A stretch of DNA of 35,951 nucleotides from Mariprofundaceae bacterium. Lineage in GTDB: Bacteria; Pseudomonadota; Zetaproteobacteria; Mariprofundales; Mariprofundaceae. This document shows, piece by piece, positions 1-6,977 of the stretch (position 1 is its first letter; every line of letters begins with the position of its first letter). The stretch is from positions 1 through 35,951 of the forward strand of contig JAUZRG010000039.1 in assembly GCA_030950585.1 (NCBI GenBank). The letters run 5' to 3'. The notes beneath the pieces are model-generated. The model was not told where the DNA came from, made no database searches, and was given only the letters and a program-made list of their open reading frames with translations. The translations under genes were made by a program, and so were the position numbers.

Positions 1-240
1 CTGCCAAACCTCATCATCATCCAACACATCTGTGATAAGCAAAGCATCATCTCCTAATTCATGGCAATGTTTTGCAGCTTTTGCCCAACCCTCTCTTGGT
101 TTTTTATGAATAGGCCTGAGTACAATTTCATTATCTTGAACGGTTAACTCTAAGACATCGCTAACTTGGCATTGATCAAGTATTTTTTTTGGAATACGAA
201 TACCTTTAGAATTACCAATCTTTACAACATTCACCTGCAT
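1..240 (-). CDS. MazE/AbrB-type antitoxin, partial (C-terminus off left edge)
   Basis: This is the first 80 codons of a small DNA-binding protein, read on the minus strand from an ATG at 238-240. The N-terminus contains VKIGNSKGIRIPKKIL, the swapped-hairpin AbrB/MazE/SpoVT fold that binds operator DNA. The acidic tail that follows (GDDALLITDVLDDDE) is the kind of disordered segment MazE-like antitoxins use to block a MazF/PemK toxin. A strong Shine-Dalgarno (AGGAGGTG) sits just before the ATG. A consensus -35 and a palindromic operator lie upstream. It starts 71 bases beyond the moaC stop and has its own promoter signals, so it is probably a separate unit. The toxin should lie to the left of the window. 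The family is seen directly; pairing with MazF is inferred. Confidence 0.8.
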   Translation of the reverse strand, partial: MQVNVVKIGNSKGIRIPKKILDQCQVSDVLELTVQDNEIVLRPIHKKPREGWAKAAKHCHELGDDALLITDVLDDDEVWQ

Positions 241-255
241 GTGGCACCTCCTAAG

Positions 256-302
256 TAGTAGCTACATATGTAATTACTATTCAATGATTCGTCTGCTGTC
301 AA
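256..302 (-). promoter_or_regulatory. Promoter and palindromic operator of the antitoxin gene
   Basis: On the minus strand a perfect -35 hexamer TTGACA (297-302) is followed after 17 bases by TAGTAA (274-279) in the -10 position. Positions 256-279 form a near-perfect 24-base palindrome with outer arms TAGTA/TACTA and centre TACATATGTA, broken only by a mismatched pair of bases in each arm. It overlaps the -10 and ends 15 bases before the start codon. This is the usual layout for autoregulation by a toxin-antitoxin complex. The regulator is inferred from position only. Confidence 0.6.
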
Positions 303-311
303 ACAAAAAAA

Positions 312-785
312 TCAACGCACCCAGTCACCCGACTTGCCCCCTTTTTTCTCATCCACAACGATATTGTGTAAACTCATGCTTTTATCCACAGCTTTGCACA
401 TATCATAAATGGTGAGCAATGCGGTACTTACTGCGGTAAGGGCTTCCATCTCTACCCCTGTTTTACCCTTACACTTCACCAACACAGAAACCTTCAGGCC
501 ACAGTCTTCTATTAACTCGCTAAACGACACATCAATGCCAGAAAGCATCAAAGGGTGACACATCGGAATCAAATCAGGTGTTTTTTTCGCACCCATAATG
601 GCGGCAATATCGGCCACAGCCAGTACATCACCTTTTTTCAATTGACCTTGACGAATGCGTTCTAAAGTCGCTTCTTCCATATGAATTTCACCGCTTGCCA
701 CTGCCACCCGTGTGCTCGGATCTTTGGCTGAAATATCAACCATACGCGCATGTCCGTTATCGTTAAAATGTGTTAAAGAACTCAT
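312..785 (-). CDS. moaC: Cyclic pyranopterin monophosphate synthase MoaC
   Basis: MoaC converts 3',8-cyclo-7,8-dihydro-GTP, the product of MoaA, into cyclic pyranopterin monophosphate, the first stable intermediate of molybdenum cofactor synthesis. The protein is 157 residues, normal for the family. It carries MCHPLMLSGIDV (75-86), KGKTGVEMEALTA (107-119) and TIYDMCKAVDKSM (125-137). Lys51 and Lys131 align with the catalytic lysines of the E. coli enzyme, and Asp128 is also present. The GGKSGDW end is typical. It is the last gene of the molybdenum block, 22 bases after modC. Its partner moaA is about 4.7 kb upstream in the same direction; moaB, moaD and moaE are not in the window. Confidence 0.96.
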   Translation of the reverse strand: MSSLTHFNDNGHARMVDISAKDPSTRVAVASGEIHMEEATLERIRQGQLKKGDVLAVADIAAIMGAKKTPDLIPMCHPLMLSGIDVSFSELIEDCGLKVSVLVKCKGKTGVEMEALTAVSTALLTIYDMCKAVDKSMSLHNIVVDEKKGGKSGDWVR

Positions 786-807
786 ATTTCACCTTGTCTG
801 TTTACTT

Positions 808-1440
808 TTATAACTGCCATAACCGTCCAGCTTGCATCTGCCAATGTTGATCTGCCAATGCATGCACATCCTCAAGATCATGGCTCACCATGATGATCGG
901 AATAGCCCATTCTTGCTGGGACTTTTTAAACCATTGTCGCAAATGTTGACGCATCGCAGGTGCTTGGGCTGAAAAGGGTTCATCCAATAAGACAAGCTTG
1001 GCTTGCCGACATAAAGCACGGGCAATGTTCACCCGTTGCGCTTCACCACTGGAAAGCACTGCTGGGTAACGTGCCAATAAATGACTGATATGCAGAGCTT
1101 CACACAGATTGGAAAAAAACAACGCATCTTGAGAGCGTATGCCTAATTCAATATTTTGCTGCACATTCAACCAAGGCAGCAAAGCAGCGTCACGCCATAC
1201 GCAAGCCACCGAACGTTCATGCACAGGCACACAAAGCGAAGATGCGCTATCCAACTGCACCACGTCATTTAAAACCCATCGTCCTTGAACCTTTTTTTCT
1301 AAGCCTGCCAAACAACGTAAGAAGGTTGTTTTCCCTGAGCCATTTTCGCCAGAAATCATGATAAATTCATGATCGAATGTCTGATTGATATCTAAGGATA
1401 AACAACCCATGTCTAGGCTAAATTCAGCATGGTGTTTCAT
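808..1440 (-). CDS. modC: Molybdate ABC transporter ATP-binding protein ModC, short form
   Basis: This is the ATPase subunit that would drive molybdate import through ModB. At 210 residues it holds only the nucleotide-binding domain. Walker A is GENGSGKT (31-38), the ABC signature is LSSGEAQ (129-135), Walker B is LVLLDEP (149-155) and the H-loop is VSHD (185-188). Two things are odd. The Q-loop glutamine expected in a 'VFQD' context is arginine (VWRDAALLPW, Arg83, codon CGT). The C-terminal Mop/TOBE molybdate-binding domain found in long ModC proteins (about 350 residues) is absent. The start overlaps the modB stop by 4 bases (ATGA), so the two are translationally coupled. Assignment to molybdate rests on modB, modA and moa neighbours. 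Confidence 0.88.
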   Translation of the reverse strand: MKHHAEFSLDMGCLSLDINQTFDHEFIMISGENGSGKTTFLRCLAGLEKKVQGRWVLNDVVQLDSASSLCVPVHERSVACVWRDAALLPWLNVQQNIELGIRSQDALFFSNLCEALHISHLLARYPAVLSSGEAQRVNIARALCRQAKLVLLDEPFSAQAPAMRQHLRQWFKKSQQEWAIPIIMVSHDLEDVHALADQHWQMQAGRLWQL

Positions 1441-2102
1441 TTAAACAAACCCACACGTTGCCGATTCACGCTATAAACCACGGACAACATCACAAAAGAA
1501 ATTGCCAATAAGATCAATGACAGCCACCAAGCTTGCGCACCTTGTTGCATCTCAACCAATTCAAACAAGGCAATACTGGCCACCTTGGTTTCACCTGGAA
1601 TCGATCCCCCAACCATCAACACCACCCCAAACTCACCCATCGTATGGGCAAAAGATAAAGCACCCGCCACCAATACCCCACCCTTGGATGCTGGCAAAAT
1701 CACCAGCCAAAGACGTTGTTTAAAATCCAAACCTTGGGTGTGTGCCATCTCTAACCATGCCTTGGGAATCGCCCGCAAAGCCTGCTGCATCGGTTGCACC
1801 GCAAAGGGCAAACTATAAAGCACCGAAGCCAAGACCATACCCGAAAAAGAAAAGGCCAACGAGGCATCAAAGACATCCTGCCAAGCACGCCCCAACAGCG
1901 TATTGGGTGCAATCATCACCAAGATAAAATAACCCAAAACGGTTGGCGGCAACACCAAAGGCAATGCCACCAAGACCTCTAAAGCGGTGCGACCTTTAAA
2001 CGAACAAAAAGCCAACACATAAGCCAAGGGCAAAGCCACCAGCAACAAAATGAATGTTGTGATCAAAGATAATTTTAAAGAGATTAGGAGAGGATCAAGC
2101 AT
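1437..2102 (-). CDS. modB: Molybdate ABC transporter permease ModB
   Basis: This is the inner-membrane channel subunit for molybdate uptake. The 221-residue protein is close to the usual 225-230 of ModB and has several hydrophobic spans, starting at SLKLSLITTFILLLVALPLA. The cytoplasmic coupling (EAA) loop that contacts ModC is recognisable around EMAHTQGLDFKQRLWLVILP, with the following glycine-rich GGVLVAGALSFAHTMGEFG typical of the CysW/ModB family. It overlaps modC by 4 bases. Its 5' neighbour is the restriction endonuclease gene, ending 12 bases upstream, instead of modA as in most genomes. ModB may therefore depend on readthrough from the restriction-modification genes or on a promoter inside them. 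Confidence 0.92.
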   Translation of the reverse strand: MLDPLLISLKLSLITTFILLLVALPLAYVLAFCSFKGRTALEVLVALPLVLPPTVLGYFILVMIAPNTLLGRAWQDVFDASLAFSFSGMVLASVLYSLPFAVQPMQQALRAIPKAWLEMAHTQGLDFKQRLWLVILPASKGGVLVAGALSFAHTMGEFGVVLMVGGSIPGETKVASIALFELVEMQQGAQAWWLSLILLAISFVMLSVVYSVNRQRVGLFK

Positions 2103-2114
2103 ATAGATCGTGCA

Positions 2115-3124
2115 TCAAGCCAAACGAAGCAGTGTTTCTCGCGTGAGATCTTTCGTACTAAAAACCCTTGGATTATTCTGAAGAAATATATTTACAGCAT
2201 AAATTTCAGGAAACACAAAAATATAACAGCCAAAATCATCACTGGTAATAATCTTGGCTTTAGCCTCATTTAAATCAAGGCCAGAAGTGATATGAATAAA
2301 CACATCCGCTTCAGCACCTTCTATTTTTTTAAATTGTTTATAACGTTCTCGCATCGTTCTTTTCGTAGAAATACCATATGTTTTACCTTTCAAACAAAAG
2401 AAGTGATCGTACTCAAGTTCGTGATAGTGATCATCGATTCTTTTTTCAATATTTTTAATGTTTTCATTCACTAAAACCCGCACAACCAACTCTTCTAAAT
2501 TCGTTCCTGATGATGATTTAATGGACTGACTAATCGACTCTTGAAACATAATCATAAACATCTGATTAGCTTCTAAACCTTGTGCCTTTAAGGCTGCATG
2601 ATAATCAAATAAACGTTGAATAAACACATCATGATAGTCAGCAGTTGGAAAATGTTTTTTTTCTCGTCTCTCCATAAAGCTAAAAAAGACCAAGCTAATC
2701 AATGCACCATTCACTCTAAACGCATAAGGCGTGTTTTTAGTGTGATCATCTCTTTTTAAAGATAACAAGTGATGATCTTCTAGCATGACATCTAATTCAA
2801 TTAATTTAGCATAATGCAAAAGCAACGGTTTAAACGTGAGCATATAAATTGAAAACACAAATACATCATATTTTAAAGCACTATCCATGCTCAATAAAAG
2901 TTCTTTCAACACCATCTTTTTTTGCTCTGAACGTATTTTTGCAATGATTGAGGTTTCAAAATTGATTAAAAAAGCCTGTTGATTGACAGCATCACATAGC
3001 AACTCAAAGGTCTTATTTAACTGAGAGTCACTAAGACCATCAAGACCATTTAACACCTTTAAACATTGGTAAAAATAAAAATTAATTTCAAACTTTTGTT
3101 TTTCAATATGAATATTATTCACAC
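2115..3124 (-). CDS. Probable type II restriction endonuclease (PD-(D/E)XK-like)
   Basis: The gene follows a C5-cytosine methyltransferase and overlaps its 3' end, the usual arrangement of a type II restriction-modification pair. I do not recognise the exact family. The C-terminal third has YGISTKRTMRERYKQF (about 250-265 of the product), resembling the lysine-bearing strand and following Arg-rich helix of EcoRII-like PD-(D/E)XK nucleases. There is no ATG near the start. Two GTG codons lie at 3131 and 3124; the GGAAGG Shine-Dalgarno is spaced correctly only for 3124, giving 336 codons including the stop. The gene is visibly more A+T-rich than modB: 2161-2220 is about 27% G+C against about 47% for 1681-1740. 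This supports acquisition by transfer. Function is inferred mainly from context. Confidence 0.7.
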
Positions 3125-4092
3125 CAATCACCTTCCAAACACTGCAAAATATTGTTTGCTAACTGTTCAATCACGGGTACTGCCACACTATTACCAAACT
3201 GTTTATAAGCTTGAGTATCACTCACAGTCAGCTTAAAATCATCTGGAAATCCTTGTAAACGTGCAGCTTCTCGTGGGCTTAACTTTCTAGGATTTTTACC
3301 TTCTTGGGCAATGAGTATTTCAGAACCATCTTTATAATACCTTGCACTCATGGTGCTTGTGTAATCCGATTCAGCATTGAACATCGAATAACCAAAACCA
3401 TTACCCTTCACTTTATGTTCCGCTTTTCTGCGTTGATGACCTGCCCATAACTTATCTGAAATTGTATATTTTTCATCGACGTTAGAATCTAAAATATGAC
3501 CTAACTTCACGCCTTCACCTTGTTTAATCGGAAATTTAAAATCCACTGAGTGGTCTAAAAAGGCAATGATATAAATACGTTCTCTATTTTGAGGAACACC
3601 AAAATCTTTGGCATTTAAGACTTGAGCATACACTTTGTAACCTAAGTCTGCCAAGGTCTCCTTGACCACTCTAAAGGTATTGCCTTTATCATGGTTTTTA
3701 AAACCCTTCACATTTTCTAAAAATAAAATTTTTGGTTTATGGTATTTTGCAATGCGGACAATTTCAAAAAACAGCGTTCCTCGCGTATCTTCAAAACCTT
3801 TCTTCAAACCCGCAACACTAAAGGCCTGACAAGGAAAACCTGCCAAAATAATATCATGGGCAGGAATATCAGCCGCATGAATCTTTGTAATATCACCATG
3901 AGGTACTTCATCATAATTCGCGGCATACGTTTTTTGAGCATACTTATCGAGTTCTGACGAAAAAACAAACTCGACCTTATCTTGAAATGCTTTTTCAAAA
4001 CCAAGCCGAATGCCGCCAATGCCAGCGAATAAATCAATGACTTTATAGCTTTCATTGAAATTAAAACTACCTTGTTTCAATGCATCTACCAT
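3115..4092 (-). CDS. DNA (cytosine-5-)-methyltransferase of a type II R-M system
   Basis: The enzyme transfers a methyl group from S-adenosylmethionine to C5 of cytosine in its target site, protecting host DNA from the partner nuclease. All main C5-methyltransferase motifs are visible: motif I DLFAGIGGIRLGF (about 20-32), motif IV GFPCQAFS with the catalytic Cys, motif VI ENVKGF, motif VIII QNRERIYIIAF, motif IX RKLSPREAARLQGFP and motif X QFGNSVAVPV. The length of 325 residues matches M.HhaI-sized enzymes. The target-recognition region contains GNGFGYSMF and SARYYKDGSEILI, which recalls Dcm/EcoRII-type enzymes that read CC(N)GG-like sites; that specificity is inference. There is no N-terminal HTH extension. 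A short inverted repeat lies 26 bases before the start. Confidence 0.95.
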   Translation of the reverse strand: MVDALKQGSFNFNESYKVIDLFAGIGGIRLGFEKAFQDKVEFVFSSELDKYAQKTYAANYDEVPHGDITKIHAADIPAHDIILAGFPCQAFSVAGLKKGFEDTRGTLFFEIVRIAKYHKPKILFLENVKGFKNHDKGNTFRVVKETLADLGYKVYAQVLNAKDFGVPQNRERIYIIAFLDHSVDFKFPIKQGEGVKLGHILDSNVDEKYTISDKLWAGHQRRKAEHKVKGNGFGYSMFNAESDYTSTMSARYYKDGSEILIAQEGKNPRKLSPREAARLQGFPDDFKLTVSDTQAYKQFGNSVAVPVIEQLANNILQCLEGDWCE

Positions 4093-4117
4093 GTCGTTTT
4101 TTCCTTATTGCTCATTT

Positions 4118-4134
4118 TTAGCCCGAAACGCTAA
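4118..4134 (-). promoter_or_regulatory. Inverted repeat upstream of the methyltransferase gene
   Basis: TTAGC and GCTAA are separated by 7 bases, centred about 34 bases before the methyltransferase ATG, in the 76-base gap after hepT. An AAGGAA Shine-Dalgarno lies between it and the start codon. It may be an operator for the R-M operon or a weak hairpin. Five-base arms could arise by chance. Confidence 0.25.
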
Positions 4135-4168
4135 TAAACAAGTTTTGTTTTGCGAAGACTACGATGGT

Positions 4169-4501
4169 TTAAAGATCTTGTAACAACGCTTTCATACAAT
4201 CTTCTAATGGCGGCAAATGCTGTTGTATGACTGTTTTAATCGTTAGAGCATCAATATCACCCAGGTAATCATGCACCAAAATATTGCGGAAACCACTAAT
4301 TTCACGCCAAGGAATATGTGGAAAAATAGCTTGCTGCTCAGTGGGTATGGACTCCGTTGCTTCTGATAACGTTTGTAAGTTTCTGATTGCAGCATCGTAG
4401 AGAATATCATCTTCCATAATATCGCCACGCTGTTCGATGCGTTTTATTTTATGGATGGCATCCAAAATATGACGTGCGTAGACCTTCCAATCTTTTTTCA
4501 T
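4169..4501 (-). CDS. hepT: HEPN-domain toxin HepT (DUF86)
   Basis: This 110-residue helical protein carries the HEPN RNase signature R-X4-H-X-Y as RNILVHDY (Arg72, His77, Tyr79). HepT-type proteins are RNases that form toxin-antitoxin systems with a small MNT nucleotidyltransferase encoded next door. In the characterised Shewanella pair, MntA adds AMP residues to a HepT tyrosine and silences it. Here the ATG overlaps the upstream mntA stop by 4 bases, the normal coupling. The pair sits between modA and the R-M genes, within the defence insertion. The intact active-site motif suggests a functional toxin. Confidence 0.92.
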   Translation of the reverse strand: MKKDWKVYARHILDAIHKIKRIEQRGDIMEDDILYDAAIRNLQTLSEATESIPTEQQAIFPHIPWREISGFRNILVHDYLGDIDALTIKTVIQQHLPPLEDCMKALLQDL

Positions 4502-4788
4502 AGCTCCACAGCTTCAGCAAGGATGGATGTGCGAAGGTGTCGATTCAACTCGTGTTCTGGTATCAAATCTACTTTACGGTTAAGCAAGTGTTGCAGCTTT
4601 TCAGTCAGCGGAAGACGCTGCTTAAACAAATCATAACCGCGTGGAAAATCCACGAGTAAATCAATATCGCTATCATCCTTTTCTTCACCACGCGCCACAG
4701 AACCAAACACCCGAATACGCAAAGCACCGTGCCTTTTCGCTAAATCTTCTACAATGCGTTTTTTCTTATGTAATTCATCCATTAACAT
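4498..4788 (-). CDS. mntA: MNT-domain nucleotidyltransferase antitoxin MntA
   Basis: The 96-residue protein is a minimal nucleotidyltransferase. GSVARGEEKDDSDIDLLVDF (29-48) is the GSX10DXD signature with Gly29-Ser30 and metal-binding Asp41 and Asp43. Proteins of this family neutralise the HEPN toxin by adenylylating it. Two ATGs are possible: position 4788 with GGAGG 4 bases upstream, or 4782 with the same GGAGG 10 bases upstream. I kept the longer form. A 62-base gap separates it from modA, enough for its own promoter, so the pair may be transcribed independently of the nap-mod operon. Confidence 0.92.
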   Translation of the reverse strand: MLMDELHKKKRIVEDLAKRHGALRIRVFGSVARGEEKDDSDIDLLVDFPRGYDLFKQRLPLTEKLQHLLNRKVDLIPEHELNRHLRTSILAEAVEL

Positions 4789-4850
4789 CTCGCCTCCAGT
4801 ACCTCAGAAATAAAAGCTTGGCGTGTTTCTGCTATAGTAAACAATATGAT

Positions 4851-5513
4851 TCACCGTCCAACTGTTTCTGAAAGGGAAAAGTGCTGCAACCATTGCCGCG
4901 CGCGCTCATCTTGGCTCAACAACACCCCAATATAAGGAATACGAGCAAGAGATACACTTTCTTGACCTGTGGCCACAAAAGCAGCATCCACCAAACCTTT
5001 GTTGAGCATCATCTGTGCTTGTAAGGCATTTTGAGCATAGACCAGTTTGGGCTTTAAGTCTTTCCATAATCCGTGCTGTTGCAACACGGCTTTAGCCGCT
5101 TGACCAAAGGGTGCGACATCAGGACTAGCAATGGCGATATGCCGAATATTTTTCTGCTTCAGTATCTTTAAATCTTGATGAAACCCGTTTGCGACTTGTA
5201 AAGCCACATAGGCTTGACCCATCACATGTTGAGAGAGGGATCGGCCTTGCTGCATGAGTAAGGCTGGGCGTTGCTTATCCGCCGCGATAAAAACATCAAA
5301 TGGCGCGCCTTGTATGATTTGATTGTACAATCGACCTGTGGAACCTGAGATCAAACGCACCTTGATCGCATATTTTTTTTCAAATGCGAGCACATCAAGC
5401 TGCATCTGTTGATACAAGCTTGATGCCACCGCCACCGTCAGCATTTCTGTAGCAGCGGCATGACTCAAGCATGCAAAAAAACAACCTAGAAAAAGAAGCC
5501 TTTTAACCACCAA
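4851..5513 (-). CDS. modA: Periplasmic molybdate-binding protein ModA
   Basis: ModA captures molybdate in the periplasm and delivers it to ModB. The N-terminus KRLLFLGCFFACLSHAAA is a cleavable Sec signal peptide. The mature part starts LTVAVASSLYQQM, continues with SGSTGRLYNQI and GAPFDVFIAADKQRP, and later has KPKLVYAQNALQAQMMLNKGLVDAAF in overlapping segments, all typical of the ModA fold. At 220 residues it is slightly short (usual about 255). The start is non-ATG: TTG at 5513 or GTG at 5510, both inside the last codons of moaA, so an 8-11 base overlap couples the two genes. The next mod gene, modB, lies 2.7 kb downstream beyond the insertion. Confidence 0.9.
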   Translation of the reverse strand: MVVKRLLFLGCFFACLSHAAATEMLTVAVASSLYQQMQLDVLAFEKKYAIKVRLISGSTGRLYNQIIQGAPFDVFIAADKQRPALLMQQGRSLSQHVMGQAYVALQVANGFHQDLKILKQKNIRHIAIASPDVAPFGQAAKAVLQQHGLWKDLKPKLVYAQNALQAQMMLNKGLVDAAFVATGQESVSLARIPYIGVLLSQDERARQWLQHFSLSETVGR

Positions 5514-6531
5514 TATGGATCATGGATCTTTTTTCATTATCACTGGAAAAATCATACACACCGATTTCAGGCTTGAGCATGGCCGAACGTAAAAACACAT
5601 CGGCAATGGCTTTATCTGTGCCACCACGACGCATTAAATCACGCAAGTTCAATTGCTCATCCGCAGGTAAACAAGAGCGCAAACCACCATCTGATGTCAG
5701 ACGCAAACGGTTGCAGCCATCACAAAAACGGCTCGACATGGGCATGATAAAACCCACACTCCCTTTGCCTTCTTTTAAGGGTAAATAACGTGCGGCGGTA
5801 TTGCTCGTGAGCAAAGGCGCATCAACTTGCACACGCTGTTGCACATCCTCACGCTGCAAAATGTCTTCAATTGAAATATAGTGCTTGTCCCAATCCATCC
5901 CCTGTTTCATTGGCATTAATTCAATAAAACGAATGGTTGCATCATGGGCAACGGCAAAATCAATCAAGCTTGCCACTTCATCATCGTTGATGCCACGCAT
6001 CAACACGGTGTTGAGCTTTATCGGTGTTAAGCCTGCCTCTTTGGCAGCTTGAATGCCTGCCAAGACAGGCGATAACTCAGCCCCAGTTAAGGTGCGAAAA
6101 TGCAGCGGATTCAAGCTATCCAAACTAATATTAACCCGATGCAAGCCAGCATCTACCAAGGCTTTGGCCTCTTTGAACAACAAGGTCGCATTGCTGGTCA
6201 TCGCGATATCGCTGATGCCCTCAATGCGTGCCAAGCTGGCAATGAGTTCACTCAAACCTTTGCGCACCAACGGCTCACCACCGGTGATGCGCAATTTATT
6301 CACACCTAAACGTGCAGCGACCCTGACAATGCGCTCAATCTCAGCAAAGCTTAGTAACTGTGAACGTGGCTCAGCCTGATAAGCATCGGCCGCAGGTCGG
6401 CAATAATCACAACGCATATTACAACGATCGGTGACCGATATGCGTAAATAATTAAGTTGCCGATCAAAGCGATCCACCAGTGATGCGGATCGCAAAGGTT
6501 CTTTAAAAAAAGTTAGAGGACTTTCATGCAT
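5503..6531 (-). CDS. moaA: GTP 3',8-cyclase MoaA (radical SAM)
   Basis: MoaA rearranges GTP into 3',8-cyclo-7,8-dihydro-GTP, the first step of molybdenum cofactor synthesis. The radical-SAM cluster motif is CNMRCDYC (Cys37, 41, 44). The second 4Fe-4S cluster uses FCDGCNRLRL and the downstream Cys (270, 273, 287). ITGGEPL (82-88) is the SAM-binding GGEP region. The C-terminus ends in Gly-Gly, the catalytic tail of genuine MoaA proteins. The 342-residue length is normal. The start shares one base with the napB stop (TGATG) and the end overlaps modA, so the enzyme is made with the molybdoenzyme that uses its product. Confidence 0.97.
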   Translation of the reverse strand: MHESPLTFFKEPLRSASLVDRFDRQLNYLRISVTDRCNMRCDYCRPAADAYQAEPRSQLLSFAEIERIVRVAARLGVNKLRITGGEPLVRKGLSELIASLARIEGISDIAMTSNATLLFKEAKALVDAGLHRVNISLDSLNPLHFRTLTGAELSPVLAGIQAAKEAGLTPIKLNTVLMRGINDDEVASLIDFAVAHDATIRFIELMPMKQGMDWDKHYISIEDILQREDVQQRVQVDAPLLTSNTAARYLPLKEGKGSVGFIMPMSSRFCDGCNRLRLTSDGGLRSCLPADEQLNLRDLMRRGGTDKAIADVFLRSAMLKPEIGVYDFSSDNEKRSMIHIGG

Positions 6532-6968
6532 CAGCGTATTTCCTCTTGGCTTAAAGGTTTAAATGCATTTTTAATCAAAGAAGGCGCGTTGCTTTGCATC
6601 ACATGACATTGGTTGCAAAAGTAACGCCGTGGTGAAATTTCTGCCAAGGATTTGCCATCACGGTTTTTAAAATGAGATATTCCGATCTTAGTTGCACCCG
6701 GCATTTCTGAGTTCCAATTGTGGCAACTCAAGCACGTATTGCCATCACGGTTAATGGTGAAGTCACTGATATCGTGCGGAACCAAGGGTGGTTGCTGCAC
6801 ATAATTCTTCATGATCTTACCTTCGCCATCTTGCCATTCCTTGGGAGATGTTGGCACAGAAGGCGCATCTAAGGCGACCGCACCGCGCAAGGAGTTTACC
6901 GTACTTTCGGATGCCCAAGCCACAGAAACCATGATCAAACATAATAATAAGCAAAGTGTTGTTTTCAT
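6531..6968 (-). CDS. napB: Periplasmic nitrate reductase small subunit NapB (dihaem c)
   Basis: NapB passes electrons to the NapA catalytic subunit in the periplasm. A signal peptide (LCLLLCLIMVSVAWA) is followed by two haem-c sites, CLSCH (79-83) and CNQCH (118-122). His65 and His99 are candidate distal ligands, as expected for bis-histidine haems in this family. The 145-residue size is normal. The ATG is preceded by GGGGAG, 9 bases after the napA stop. Its usual donor, the tetrahaem NapC, is not encoded nearby. Confidence 0.95.
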   Translation of the reverse strand: MKTTLCLLLCLIMVSVAWASESTVNSLRGAVALDAPSVPTSPKEWQDGEGKIMKNYVQQPPLVPHDISDFTINRDGNTCLSCHNWNSEMPGATKIGISHFKNRDGKSLAEISPRRYFCNQCHVMQSNAPSLIKNAFKPLSQEEIR

Positions 6969-6977
6969 GAGACTCCC

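Noticed and set aside
1502-1982. Overlapping plus-strand open frames
   Set aside because: They are antisense to modB, Pro/His-rich and match no family; they mirror the codon use of the real minus-strand gene.
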